A stretch of DNA of 64,000 bases, taken from assembly GCA_021791535.1 (NCBI GenBank), contig JAJYWI010000021.1, forward strand, positions 1-64,000, given 5' to 3'. Of this stretch, positions 39,021-48,851 are shown one piece after another (position 1 is the stretch's first letter; each line of letters opens with the position of its first letter). Made by a program: the position numbers and the translations under genes. The notes under the pieces were generated by a model, which was not told where the DNA came from, did no database searches, and saw nothing but the letters and a program-made list of their open reading frames with translations. The DNA comes from Microcaldota archaeon. GTDB lineage: Archaea; Micrarchaeota; Micrarchaeia; Micrarchaeales; Micrarchaeaceae.

Positions 39021-39554
39021 ATGGCCAGATTAAGGCCTGCACGCACATGCAGGATCCCGAACTCGCAGGCATGGGCGAGATACTCGCTCAGGAAGCCGAG
39101 GAAGAACTACGTAAGGGCACTTCCGCACTCGAGCCTGAACGTGTTCAAGACAGGCGTAGATAGCGGAGCGTATGACACAGCTGTAACACTCGACTGCGAG
39201 AGGCTTGTGCAGCTCAGGTCAAATGCGCTCGAGGCAGCAAGGATAGCAGCCGGCAAGTATCTGGAAGCTAACATACCTGGTGAATACTGGTTCACGCTCA
39301 GCGTCTACCCGCACAACGTGATAAGGGAGAAGCGCATGGCTACCGGTGCAGGCGCAGACAGGATATCCCAGGGAATGACACTTGCATTCGGCAAGCCGGT
39401 ATCTGTAGCTGCAAGGGTCAGGCCAGGACAACCGGTTTTCCTTATAAAGATAAATGGCGCGAATCTCGACGTGGCAAAGAAGGCGCTCAAGAGGGCCATG
39501 TCGAAGCTATCCGGCAGCTACAGGATAAGCTCAGTGCCTATACTTGCGTCGTAG
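39021..39554 (+). CDS. rpl10e: 50S ribosomal protein L10e (uL16)
   Basis: MARLRPARTCRIPNSQAWARYS...; start corrected from ORF track. Confidence 0.93.
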   Translation: MARLRPARTCRIPNSQAWARYSLRKPRKNYVRALPHSSLNVFKTGVDSGAYDTAVTLDCERLVQLRSNALEAARIAAGKYLEANIPGEYWFTLSVYPHNVIREKRMATGAGADRISQGMTLAFGKPVSVAARVRPGQPVFLIKINGANLDVAKKALKRAMSKLSGSYRISSVPILAS

Positions 39555-39562
39555 TTGTTTAG

Positions 39563-40492
39563 ATGCGATTACTTCTGCAGTTCCCAGAGGGGCTGAAGCA
39601 GCAGGCCTTGGCATACGCCAAGAGCCTAGAGAAGGACGGCAACGAGGTATCCGTGTCTGCTTCGCCAACATTCGGCGCATGCGACTTAGCCATAGACGAG
39701 GCACGCAGCATAAATGCCGACAAACTGATCCACTTCGGGCACGCAGAGTTCCACAGGGTCGATTTCAATGTGGAGTACGTAGAGTACAATGTGGATGCGC
39801 CGCTAGGCATACTTGCGGAATCGCTCGATGCTATACTGGATTATGGTACAATAGGGCTTGTTACTACGATCCAGCACATCCACCAGATAGATGCCATAAC
39901 CGAGTTCTATGAGAGGAATGGAAAGAAGGTCGTGATAGGCAAGCCATACGGTTTCGCTAAGAAGCCAGGGCAGATACTCGGTTGCGACGTAGGCAGCGCT
40001 GCGAGCATAGACCGCGATGTAGACGCATTCGTCTATTTCGGCGGGGGCATGTTCCATCCGCTAGGCGCGCTGCTAAGCACTACAAAACCCTTCATAGTCG
40101 TTGAGCCGTTCGCAAACAAGGTAGAGGTCATAGACCGGTACAGGAAATTGTATGCCGGAAGGAGCAGAGGGAAGGTCATGAAGGCTGTCGATGCAAAGAG
40201 CTTCGGGATACTCCTTACCACAAAAAATGGGCAGCACAACGAGGCGCTCGCTCGCATACTGAAGGCGAGGATAGAGCAGGATGGGCTTACCGCCTGCGTG
40301 CTTACGTCAAATACCTTCGACTTCGTATCTTTGGAGAACATGAGGGAATTCGATGCCTTCGTCAACACAGCATGCCCCAGGATAGCGATAGACGACACCG
40401 ATAGGATAAGCAAACCGCTGCTGAGTGCGAACGAGCTTATGGAGGTGCTCAGGATGAAGAAGGAGCTCGCAGAGATTAGGGCGAAGAGATGA
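39563..40492 (+). CDS. dph2: Diphthamide biosynthesis protein Dph2
   Basis: QFPEGLKQQAL, SPTFGACDLAIDEA, GHAEFHRVD, NTACPRIAIDD. Confidence 0.88.
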   Translation: MRLLLQFPEGLKQQALAYAKSLEKDGNEVSVSASPTFGACDLAIDEARSINADKLIHFGHAEFHRVDFNVEYVEYNVDAPLGILAESLDAILDYGTIGLVTTIQHIHQIDAITEFYERNGKKVVIGKPYGFAKKPGQILGCDVGSAASIDRDVDAFVYFGGGMFHPLGALLSTTKPFIVVEPFANKVEVIDRYRKLYAGRSRGKVMKAVDAKSFGILLTTKNGQHNEALARILKARIEQDGLTACVLTSNTFDFVSLENMREFDAFVNTACPRIAIDDTDRISKPLLSANELMEVLRMKKELAEIRAKR

Positions 40493-40540
40493 ATCGCGCG
40501 GACGCCAAGCTTTGTCTAAGGAAAGAAAAGGGGGAGCTTC

Positions 40541-41095
40541 CTACGTGGCCTTTAGCGTAGCCGTTGCAATCTGAACGAATTGCGCCCCGCTTATATCGGT
40601 TGTTGTATACTCCGCCCAGAGCGCGCCGCTGTATGATGTGCCAATCGTGCTTGAGAACGACGCTCCGCATGATGCCGTCCCTCCACTCAGTGTAACAGGC
40701 GCGGTAAGTGATATAGTCAACGTCCCTCCGCTTGTTATAGTGTTTGAGTATCCGTAATAGACGCACGACGTCAGGCTGTTTGAGACGGTGCTAGGCGTTC
40801 CGCCGCCCGACACTAAGAATATATTAGCCGACTGCCATGTAGCGCCTGTCGCCTGGCCTATTACCGCGCTAAACGTTCCTGCGTGCAGAAGAGGGCTCGA
40901 GCAGAAGTACCCGGATGCCGGTATGCATATGGTCCCTACGAACGAACTGCCGCTGAACACTCCTAGCGAGAAAAGCGCCCCGAGTACTATGGCTATGATC
41001 AATATGGCCCAACCGTATGTCATTAGGTACTCCATGGCCGACTGTGCGCGTTCGCTTCTGCTATTGAAGTGCATGCTCATACGCATCCAGTGCAT
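40541..41095 (-). CDS. Archaeal class III signal-peptide pilin-like protein (copy A)
   Basis: AQSAMEYLMTYGWAILIIAIVLGALFSLGVF. Confidence 0.75.
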   Translation of the reverse strand: MHWMRMSMHFNSRSERAQSAMEYLMTYGWAILIIAIVLGALFSLGVFSGSSFVGTICIPASGYFCSSPLLHAGTFSAVIGQATGATWQSANIFLVSGGGTPSTVSNSLTSCVYYGYSNTITSGGTLTISLTAPVTLSGGTASCGASFSSTIGTSYSGALWAEYTTTDISGAQFVQIATATLKAT

Positions 41096-41116
41096 TTGTG
41101 CCCCTCTTCCAGAAGG

Positions 41117-41635
41117 TTACACCGCCTTCAGCGTCACAGTTGCGATTTGCGATACGAGTTCTGGCCCGCCTGACGTAGTTGTATACCATGCCCATATTGC
41201 ACCGCTTGTAGATGCACCTATCGTGCTTGGCAACGCGACGGGAGTATCTGCGCTGGTTATGCTGTTCACTACGCTAAACGAAGCAGTGGCGCCGCTTGTA
41301 AGACCGCCGCTAACGGTTAGTATAGCGCCTGTGGCCGCTGGCACTGTATTAGACGGCGTGCCTCCTCCGGTAACAAATGCAAATGTAGCTGAGGTCCATG
41401 TGATTCCTGTGCTCTGACCAAGCGTTGCCGTGAAAGTCCCCGCATGCAACAGCGGCGAAGTGCACTCGTATCCTGATGCTGCGATGCATGTTGTCCCTAC
41501 GAACGAACTGCCGCTGAATACTCCCAACGAGAAGAGTGCACCGAGCACTATTGCAATTATGAGTATGGCCCAGCCATACGTCATAAGGTATTCCATGGCG
41601 CTTTGCGCCTTTAGATTGCGTCCTTTAAGTGGCAT
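41117..41635 (-). CDS. Archaeal class III signal-peptide pilin-like protein (copy B)
   Basis: Same N-terminus and SPLLHAGTF motif as copy A. Confidence 0.75.
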   Translation of the reverse strand: MPLKGRNLKAQSAMEYLMTYGWAILIIAIVLGALFSLGVFSGSSFVGTTCIAASGYECTSPLLHAGTFTATLGQSTGITWTSATFAFVTGGGTPSNTVPAATGAILTVSGGLTSGATASFSVVNSITSADTPVALPSTIGASTSGAIWAWYTTTSGGPELVSQIATVTLKAV

Positions 41636-41835
41636 CCTTACACCTAACCCTATTAAACAATAAACACGCTTAAATACCTTTCGTGAGTCTGCGATGCAGT
41701 TGCGAGAGAATTGGTTAGAAAGAGTTAAAAAGATTTTTTGAGGATTACGCTGCGATAGGATGGCTCGCTCCTCGCGGCAGTGTACAAAAGCTGAGCATAA
41801 TAAATAGTTGCTGCTGATTATAGTATGGTGAAAGC

Positions 41836-43107
41836 ATGGCAGAGGAACTAGACCCGTTCAAGATAGCGCAGGAGCAGCTGGACGAAGCCGCATCAATAAT
41901 GAAGCTTGACAAGGAAGCGCACGCAATACTCAGGGAGCCGAAGCGCGTGCTTGTGATGAGCATACCTGTAAGGATGGGCAACGGCCATACGCAGGTTTTC
42001 ACCGGTTTCCGTGTAAGATACAACGACGCAAGGGGCCCGGCAAAAGGGGGCATACGTTTCCATCCGCAGGAGAGCCTCAGCACGGTTAAGGCCCTTGCGG
42101 CGTGGATGACCTGGAAGTGCTCCTTGGCAGACATACCTTTCGGCGGTGGCAAGGGCGGAGTGATCTGCGACACAAAGAAGATGAGCGACAAGGAGGTAGA
42201 GGCGCTATCAAGGGCTTATGTGCGCGCCCTCGGTACAGACATGGGGCCTGAAGTCGATGTGCCCGCCCCGGATGTCTACACAAACCCGCAGATAATGGCA
42301 TGGATGCTTGATGAATACATGAACATAGCAAGAAAAAGCGAGTTCGGGGCCATAACAGGCAAGCCTGTAGAGGTATGGGGCAGTGCCGGGCGCATGGATT
42401 CCACTGCCAGGGGAGGCATGTACGTGATGCGTGAAGCAGCTAAGATGCTGAAGATAAATCCAAGAAGGGCAACCATAGCTGTGCAAGGGTTCGGCAACGC
42501 AGGCAGATACGCATACACCCTTTCAAGGGAGATTATGGGCTCCAAGGTGGTTGCAATAAGCGACTCCGAAGGTGGGGTCTACGACCCTGACGGGCTAGAC
42601 CTGGCGAAGCTTGATGAGGCGAAGAAGAGGACAGGCACAGTGCAGGGCTACAAGAGCAAGAAAGCCAAGAAGATATCCAACGAGGAGCTGCTTGAGCTAA
42701 AGGTAGACATACTCATACCCGCAGCGATTGAGAATCAGGTGAGGGCCGACAACGCGGACAGGATAAACTGCAAGCTTCTTCTAGAGCTTGCAAACGGGCC
42801 TGTTACACCCGAAGCTACGAAGATACTTTTCGAGAAGAAGATACTAGACCTGCCAGACTTCCTTGTAAATTCCGGCGGCGTGATAGGTTCGTATTATGAA
42901 TGGGTGCAGAACATAACCGGAGACTACTGGGACACCGATCTCTTCTATGCAAAGCTTGACAAGAAGATAACCAAGTCATTCAACGCAACAATCGCGATGC
43001 AGAAGGAGTATGCAGCGAAGGGCGAGAAGATAAACCCACGCATGGCTGCATACATAATAGCAGTTGAACGCGTTGCAAAGGCGATGAAGGCGCGCGGTTG
43101 GTACTAA
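41836..43107 (+). CDS. gdhA: Glutamate dehydrogenase
   Basis: GPAKGGIRFHP, PFGGGKGGV, QGFGNAGRYA. Confidence 0.95.
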   Translation: MAEELDPFKIAQEQLDEAASIMKLDKEAHAILREPKRVLVMSIPVRMGNGHTQVFTGFRVRYNDARGPAKGGIRFHPQESLSTVKALAAWMTWKCSLADIPFGGGKGGVICDTKKMSDKEVEALSRAYVRALGTDMGPEVDVPAPDVYTNPQIMAWMLDEYMNIARKSEFGAITGKPVEVWGSAGRMDSTARGGMYVMREAAKMLKINPRRATIAVQGFGNAGRYAYTLSREIMGSKVVAISDSEGGVYDPDGLDLAKLDEAKKRTGTVQGYKSKKAKKISNEELLELKVDILIPAAIENQVRADNADRINCKLLLELANGPVTPEATKILFEKKILDLPDFLVNSGGVIGSYYEWVQNITGDYWDTDLFYAKLDKKITKSFNATIAMQKEYAAKGEKINPRMAAYIIAVERVAKAMKARGWY

Positions 43108-43115
43108 ACCGATAT

Positions 43116-43526
43116 TCAGACATTCCAGCTGAGTAGCTTGCGCGAAATGCAGAGCGGTATTACTTTCTCCTCAATTATGTCAGGAAGCTTGATTCCCTCT
43201 CCCTTGTAGTTTTCCTTTATAAACCTGAACTCTTCATATTCTGGATCGGAAAGTTTCGGATTTCCTTTCAACTCAACAAGGTAGGTGGAAAGGCGTACAG
43301 TTGCGTCATCAAAAATCGCACCAGATTCAAAGTCGCCCATCTTTTCAAGTATCACAGAGCCGCAGTCCAGCTCCTCCTTTATTTCGCGGGTCAGTGCTTC
43401 CTCTTCCGTTTCGCCTTGCTCCACCTTGCCCCCAAGGCTTGTCCATATATCCTTGCCAACTTTCCTCACCATTAGGAACGCGTTATTCTGTATGACGACC
43501 GCAGCGACTTTGTGTATTATCTTCAT
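43116..43526 (-). CDS. NUDIX hydrolase
   Basis: GKVEQGETEEEALTREIKEELD Nudix box. Confidence 0.9.
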   Translation of the reverse strand: MKIIHKVAAVVIQNNAFLMVRKVGKDIWTSLGGKVEQGETEEEALTREIKEELDCGSVILEKMGDFESGAIFDDATVRLSTYLVELKGNPKLSDPEYEEFRFIKENYKGEGIKLPDIIEEKVIPLCISRKLLSWNV

Positions 43527-43560
43527 GTACTTATCTTCTTAGCTCGCTTATTTAATGGTT

Positions 43561-44343
43561 TCAAAACAGGTTTTTCTGAGTTCCTTTCATATGGTCGAAT
43601 ATTGGGGTCACTATGTAACCTTCCTTCATACTGCCCAGTATCGCGCACTTGTCGGGATGTTTCCAATAATAGTAGGCAATGTATGCGCAGAACACTGCAT
43701 CGAGCATGTCTTCGTGTTTCTTCAGCTCCGATTGCCTCATTGCATTCATTTTATCCCCCAACATGACATTGCTACCTATTTTGAGGCTTGGGTTTGCAGA
43801 GGATAATCCCTTAATCAGCCTCTCGTATCTCTTGAACTCGCTAATGCGGAACGCTTCTTCCCTGTTAGGCTTCGCCTTGTACTTGATTATGCTGTTTAGA
43901 CCGAATAGCACGACCGTGGAGGGGTGCGGATAAACCTCGAATAACTTCCTTGTGCGTTCCATGCCCTTGACATTTGGATTGTGCTTGAACCCTAGTTCCT
44001 GCAAAGCCTTTACTAGTTCTTCGCCGCGTATCTTGCCGTTTGACCATGCACCAAGCCTTGTCCTGTTTGCAGGGTGGGCACCGGCATCGTATTTCCTGAA
44101 AAGATCACCAACAATCTTCTCTGCGATTCTACGGCCTTCAACATTAGGCACAACGAGCGGCGCGTCTATTGCGATTAGTGCATCCTTCTTACCAACTTTG
44201 CCAGACACATAATCGGTTATTTCACTATCTGATACTACTATATCGGCATTCAGCAGCCTTCCCCTTTTCTCATCGCCTTCAATTATTGCTATCCCGGTGT
44301 TGTTCTTCTCAGACCACGCAAGGTCGATTCCAACGAACAACAT
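43561..44343 (-). CDS. DUF429 family protein (RNase H-like fold)
   Basis: MLFVGIDLAWSEKNNTGIAI, VYPHPSTVVLFG; start at internal ATG. Confidence 0.8.
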   Translation of the reverse strand: MLFVGIDLAWSEKNNTGIAIIEGDEKRGRLLNADIVVSDSEITDYVSGKVGKKDALIAIDAPLVVPNVEGRRIAEKIVGDLFRKYDAGAHPANRTRLGAWSNGKIRGEELVKALQELGFKHNPNVKGMERTRKLFEVYPHPSTVVLFGLNSIIKYKAKPNREEAFRISEFKRYERLIKGLSSANPSLKIGSNVMLGDKMNAMRQSELKKHEDMLDAVFCAYIAYYYWKHPDKCAILGSMKEGYIVTPIFDHMKGTQKNLF

Positions 44344-44381
44344 GCAATCACCACGTAATGGCACTGGATGTTCCGGTTATT

Positions 44382-45089
44382 TTACCTTCCTTTCCTAAGC
44401 AAACCGTATCCACAGACGAGTGCGGCGATTATCCCGCCTGCAACATCACCTATCACGTAAACATACCAGTTCGTGAAGTTCCCCGACGCTATAGCGGGGC
44501 CCATGAAAACCGCCGGGTTTGCAGCTGCGCCTGTGAACGGGCCAGCGAAGAGCGCGAGTACTACGAGAGTGAGTCCTACGCCTAGGCCGCCGATTCTTGA
44601 TGCTATCTTCTCGTTTGCCGCAGTCATGAAAACAGAGAATACAAGGAAGAAGGTTATCAGCGCCTCTATCATAACGCCTTGCATAACCGTTATGCCAGAC
44701 GCAAGGGCAGGTACCCCCCAACCAGCAGCCGCGCCAAGATGTGTCGGTAGGACAGCCATAAGTACAAGGATTGCTATTGTCGCTCCAACTACCTGGGCAA
44801 GTATGTACGCAATTGTATCGCGCAATCCGATTCTGCGCGCAACGAACATGCCAACCGTAACTGCCGGGTTTATGTGCCCTCCCGATATGTAAAGCGCGGC
44901 CGTCACGGCGATGCCAAGCGCTATGCCGTATGCCAACGCAACAATCAGTATCGACACCCCACCGGCGTGCATCGCAGTCGTCGAGATGATCGCTCCGACT
45001 CCTATCGAAAGCAGCAAGAACGTCCCAAGCGCCTCAGCGAGGAGCTTCTGCCATAGTTTTATTGCCACGCAATCAAACTGTTTTAACAA
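44382..45089 (-). CDS. Aquaporin / MIP channel
   Basis: Two NPA motifs (GHINPAVT, AANPAVF). Confidence 0.93.
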   Translation of the reverse strand: MLKQFDCVAIKLWQKLLAEALGTFLLLSIGVGAIISTTAMHAGGVSILIVALAYGIALGIAVTAALYISGGHINPAVTVGMFVARRIGLRDTIAYILAQVVGATIAILVLMAVLPTHLGAAAGWGVPALASGITVMQGVMIEALITFFLVFSVFMTAANEKIASRIGGLGVGLTLVVLALFAGPFTGAAANPAVFMGPAIASGNFTNWYVYVIGDVAGGIIAALVCGYGLLRKGR

Positions 45090-45401
45090 TCATCTTTTAT
45101 ATTTCTTGCTATGGCATATCAGGTCCTTGACGTCCATCCCATAACGGCCTGATCTTTTGAATATCTCTATAATGTTTGCGTTCCCAAGCTCAATGCCGTT
45201 TATTCCAAGGGATCTTATCACAGTGCTTATCTTCTTTGCGGAATCGGCCTCTATTTCAATGTAGGGCTTGACAAGCGGCCACCTTGCCATGTCTATCTCC
45301 CCACCTTTGTATCTAGCTTTGTATTTCTTTAGGGCTGCACGAAGCGCATTCTCGTCAAAATCTATTATCTTGGTCTCTATTTCCTTCGTAAAACTACAAT
45401 C
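45090..45401 (-). pseudogene. CYTH/class IV adenylate cyclase-like fragment with internal deletion
   Basis: KEIETKIIDFDE (ExExK) N-terminus joined directly to C-terminal IDMARWPLVKPYIEIEADS; no ATG start; ORF runs back into the tRNA. Confidence 0.55.
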
Positions 45402-45486
45402 GCCGGGGGCGAGATTCGAACTCGCGGAAGCCATTTCTGACTAAACAGCTTAGCAGGCTGCCGCCCTACCACTAGGCGACCCCGGC
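45401..45486 (-). tRNA. tRNA-Ser(GCU)
   Basis: GCCGGGG/CCCCGGC acceptor, GCAGC-CTGCTAA-GCTGT, variable arm AGTCA-GAAA-TGGCT, T-arm GCGAG-TTCGAAT-CTCGC. Confidence 0.94.
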
Positions 45487-45624
45487 CCGTTATCATTAGC
45501 CACACAACCCTTTTATTGCTTCGGAGGATACCCCCCAACCGCTTGCATTGGTTACGTCTTTAGAGGAATGCAGTGCTTGCTTATGCATCAATATGTCCGC
45601 TGATCGCAATGTGCTTTTTCGACT

Positions 45625-45885
45625 AGTGGCAGAAGCCGCCTTGCGCTCTGCACCCATGAAGGATGGTCTGCGCTTTGGCTCGGCCCTGTATCCTAAGAGC
45701 ATAGCTTTGCCATGCTTAGGGTTGCTCCTTCCGGCCTGGCCCGGTTCACATAGTGAGCTACCACATAGGGCAGGACGTCTACGCTTCCGCGCAGGTCCGG
45801 CACAGATGCATGGCACTCGGACGGCATTGGCCCGCCAAAAGGGATTTGCGGATTGGAGACCCTTAGCCTCCAGCCTATCTGCCAC
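45625..45885 (-). ncRNA. ffs: Signal recognition particle 7S RNA
   Basis: Minus strand GGGCCAGGCCGGAAGGAGCAACCC matches the SRP domain IV core; termini pair GTGGCAG/CTGCCAC; ends approximate. Confidence 0.87.
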
Positions 45886-45900
45886 AGATATAGCCAGTCC

Positions 45901-45914
45901 CGAATTTAAATATG
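45901..45914 (-). promoter_or_regulatory. TATA box of SRP RNA
   Basis: CATATTTAAATTCG on minus strand, about 20-25 nt upstream of the inferred RNA 5' end. Confidence 0.6.
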
Positions 45915-45957
45915 TTCACCTTCTAATCTGTTTATATATCTAGGCAGCATAAGCATA

Positions 45958-46389
45958 ATGAAAGGATTTAGCATGAGCGACGAAGAGTATATGAAGCTAC
46001 TTGACCGCGCCTTCAGCAAGGCGCACATCGTTTCCAGCGAAAGCTCTGACTTCGTGATACCGAAGGTCGATTCGATAGTGCAGGGGAACAAGACAATCGT
46101 CAGGAACATAGGCATCATAGCAGACAAGGCGAGAAGAGACCCCAAGGAGATAGCGAGGTACATAAGCAGGGAGCTTGCCGTCCCCGTGGGGATCGACGAG
46201 CAGCGCATGGTGATAAGCGGAAGGTTCCAGGCCGCGGATATGGACAAGCGCATACAGCGCTATTTCGAGATTTACGTCATATGCAGGGAATGCCACAAGC
46301 CAGACACAAGGCTCGAAGGCGCAGGCCGCGGCATGTTCTATCTAGTTTGCGAGGCGTGCGGCTCGCGCTATGGCGTGAAGCACTACTAG
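45958..46389 (+). CDS. eif2b: Translation initiation factor aIF2 beta
   Basis: FVIPKVDSIVQGNKTIVRNI, CRECHKPDT, CEACGSRYGV zinc ribbon. Confidence 0.93.
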   Translation: MKGFSMSDEEYMKLLDRAFSKAHIVSSESSDFVIPKVDSIVQGNKTIVRNIGIIADKARRDPKEIARYISRELAVPVGIDEQRMVISGRFQAADMDKRIQRYFEIYVICRECHKPDTRLEGAGRGMFYLVCEACGSRYGVKHY

Positions 46390-46396
46390 TGGTACT

Positions 46397-46705
46397 ATGA
46401 GAAAAAGTGGAGTCGACGAGAGGAGGGGTGCGCCGATCGAGTACAGGCTGAAGCTTCCGGAACAGGGCGAGGTCATCGGCACTGTGGCGAAGACAGCCGG
46501 CGCAACGAAATTCTTCGTAGACTGCAGTGATGGGAAGCAGCGGCTCTGCTCCATACCTGGAAGGTTCAGGCGGCGCTTCTGGGTGAAGGAGAACGACGTT
46601 GTGATAGTCAAGCCATGGGTTGTGCAGAGCGATATCAGGGGCGACATAGTCTGGAGGTATAGCGTGATGGACATAAACAAGCTCAGGGAGAAGCAGCTTG
46701 TATGA
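46397..46705 (+). CDS. eif1a: Translation initiation factor aIF1A
   Basis: OB fold: GEVIGTVAKTAGATKFFVDCSDGKQRLCSIPGRFRRRFWVKENDVVIVKPW. Confidence 0.93.
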   Translation: MRKSGVDERRGAPIEYRLKLPEQGEVIGTVAKTAGATKFFVDCSDGKQRLCSIPGRFRRRFWVKENDVVIVKPWVVQSDIRGDIVWRYSVMDINKLREKQLV

Positions 46706-46798
46706 ACTCCTTCCAAAGTGTAGCTTTATCTCTCTACAACTACAGAGTCTTTTTAAACCTGAAACGAGTATTCAAATCACTCGTTGTAAGGTGCCATC

Positions 46799-48013
46799 AT
46801 GCAAACGCTTAACGACCTACTCGGCGAATCAAAAATATTTTTGAGTAGGGAGGCTCTCTCACCGCATTACACTCCGAAGAAGTTGGTGTTCAGGGAGAAG
46901 GAGATAAACAGCATAGAGCGTGCAGTCGCTCCTTCGCTCAAAGGCGACAGGGGGCGAAACCTCTTCATATACGGCAAGACAGGCACTGGGAAAACCTCGT
47001 GCGTCAACTACGTGATAGAGGAGATAAAGCAGATACCGAACACGAAGGCGAAGATATCGTACATAAACTGCAGGATATACAACTCGAGGTTCAAGGTACT
47101 GGCAAAGGTGACAAGCGACCACCTGCCCACATACGCGAAGCGGGGTTACGGCGCTGTCGACCTCTACGAAAGGCTTAGGAACTGGGTGGAGGAGGACAGC
47201 AAGATATTCGTCGCCGTGCTGGACGAGATCGACATGGTAAAGGACCTGGACGACCTGATATACACGCTCACGAGGATAAACAGCGACATAAAGGCCGGCG
47301 GGGTGTCCATGATAGGAATATCAAACCGGGTATCCTTCAAGGAGGACCTAGATCCGAGGAGCCTTTCGGCACTTTACGAGACGGAGCTCGTCTTCCCACC
47401 GTATTATGCCACAGAGCTCTATGCGATAATAAAAGAAAGGGCGGAAATCGGCTTCAGGAAGGGCGTTGCGAGCGACGAGGTGCTGCACTACATAGCTGCA
47501 CAGGCGGCTAAGGAGGGCGGCGACGCGCGGTTCTCGCTAAAGGTGCTTGCCAGGGCAGGAGAGCTCAGCGAAGAGCGGAAGATCCCAACCATAACAATGA
47601 CGGAGGCGCAGGACGGCGTCAGGATGGCCGAGAACGAATCCGTTTACGAGCTGATAGGGACGCTTCCAGAGCACCAGAAGCTTGTGCTATACTCTGTTGC
47701 GCTGCTCACCCGGAGCGGCGGCACGTACAAGAAGCTCACCGATGGCGTCGACACCTACCTGTTCAGCGGAGAGGTCTACAACCGCTACAGGTCAATATGC
47801 GATAACATGAAGAAGGAGCCGAAGAGTGAACGGTGGTACAGGAAATACCTGTCTGAGCTTGAGATGCAGGGCCTGATAGCAGCTTTCGAATCAGGCAAGG
47901 GAATACGCGGGCACACCAAGCTTGTCAAGCTTTTGGTGCCTACGAAGAAGACGTGCGATGTGCTTGAGAAAGACCTTTTCGGAGTGCCTGAGCATAACGG
48001 GGGGGCTGCGTAG
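46799..48013 (+). CDS. cdc6: Cdc6/Orc1 replication initiator
   Basis: GKTGTGKTSCVNYV, VLDEIDMV, ORC winged-helix C-terminus. Confidence 0.95.
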   Translation: MQTLNDLLGESKIFLSREALSPHYTPKKLVFREKEINSIERAVAPSLKGDRGRNLFIYGKTGTGKTSCVNYVIEEIKQIPNTKAKISYINCRIYNSRFKVLAKVTSDHLPTYAKRGYGAVDLYERLRNWVEEDSKIFVAVLDEIDMVKDLDDLIYTLTRINSDIKAGGVSMIGISNRVSFKEDLDPRSLSALYETELVFPPYYATELYAIIKERAEIGFRKGVASDEVLHYIAAQAAKEGGDARFSLKVLARAGELSEERKIPTITMTEAQDGVRMAENESVYELIGTLPEHQKLVLYSVALLTRSGGTYKKLTDGVDTYLFSGEVYNRYRSICDNMKKEPKSERWYRKYLSELEMQGLIAAFESGKGIRGHTKLVKLLVPTKKTCDVLEKDLFGVPEHNGGAA

Positions 48014-48021
48014 GTGCTTCT

Positions 48022-48537
48022 TTGTACTACGATATTGTTTTCAGCTCATGCAACATCGACGGCAGCCTTGTATCAAGGCTTGGATTCTCAAAGATCGGCG
48101 TGATACCAGATAGTATAGCATTCTTGGATCTCGAAAAGCAGGGTGTTGGTAAGGAAAGGAAGGTGATTGCCAGCGGCCCTGCCGGAAAGCTCATATCGGC
48201 TGCGAACATGGGCGTCGCTGCTGTATACCTGAAAGGCATGGAAGCGGACAAGAAGCTGATGGCCTCGTTGGCGGACAATGGCGTGGCCCTATGCATATCG
48301 CTATCAGACATAACGGAGAACGACGGGCTCAGGCGTTCCCATACGATATTCAAGGCCGGCCGCCTGCTCTCAAGTGCGAGGAAAAACGGCGTCGACATCG
48401 CTTTCGTGACCCTAGCAAGGTCGAGGAGCAGCATGTGCTCCTACATGCAGATTGTCGAGCTCGCGAAGCTCATAGGTGCCGAAGAGAGCTACGCCAGGAA
48501 GAGCATAAGCGAGGTTAACGGCAGGCTGGTGGTCTGA
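48022..48537 (+). CDS. rnp3: RNase P protein component 3 (Rpp30)
   Basis: TIM-barrel Rpp30-like sequence; upstream of Pop5 and psmA as in archaeal superoperon. Confidence 0.75.
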   Translation: MYYDIVFSSCNIDGSLVSRLGFSKIGVIPDSIAFLDLEKQGVGKERKVIASGPAGKLISAANMGVAAVYLKGMEADKKLMASLADNGVALCISLSDITENDGLRRSHTIFKAGRLLSSARKNGVDIAFVTLARSRSSMCSYMQIVELAKLIGAEESYARKSISEVNGRLVV

Positions 48538-48851
48538 TGATGCGGGAAAAACATAGATATATAGCTGTGGAGTCTGGCCATGCGGTTACGGAACCCGAGA
48601 GGGATGACTTCGCGACAGGGCTCCGTATTGCGCTAATGCGCTGCATAGGCGAATCAAACTTCCACATGGTGAACCCAAGAGTAGTCGAATTCCTCAATGA
48701 CAACACCTTCATACTAAGGACCAGCCTAGCAGGCTGCGGCCATGTCATAGCTGCGCTTGCGCTCATCAAGAGGATAGGCGGCCGGGACGCGTACTTCTAC
48801 ACCTTGGGTGCTTCGGGAACCATCAAGGCGCTCAAAAAGAAACGGATGTGA
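48537..48851 (+). CDS. rnp2: RNase P protein component 2 (Pop5)
   Basis: KHRYIAVESGH, LIKRIGGRDAYFYTLGASGTIKAL; 1-nt overlap with rnp3. Confidence 0.78.
   Translation: MMREKHRYIAVESGHAVTEPERDDFATGLRIALMRCIGESNFHMVNPRVVEFLNDNTFILRTSLAGCGHVIAALALIKRIGGRDAYFYTLGASGTIKALKKKRM

Noticed and set aside
45496-45943. ORFs on both strands across the region after tRNA-Ser(GCU)
   Set aside because: They overlie the SRP RNA, whose domain IV consensus is much stronger evidence
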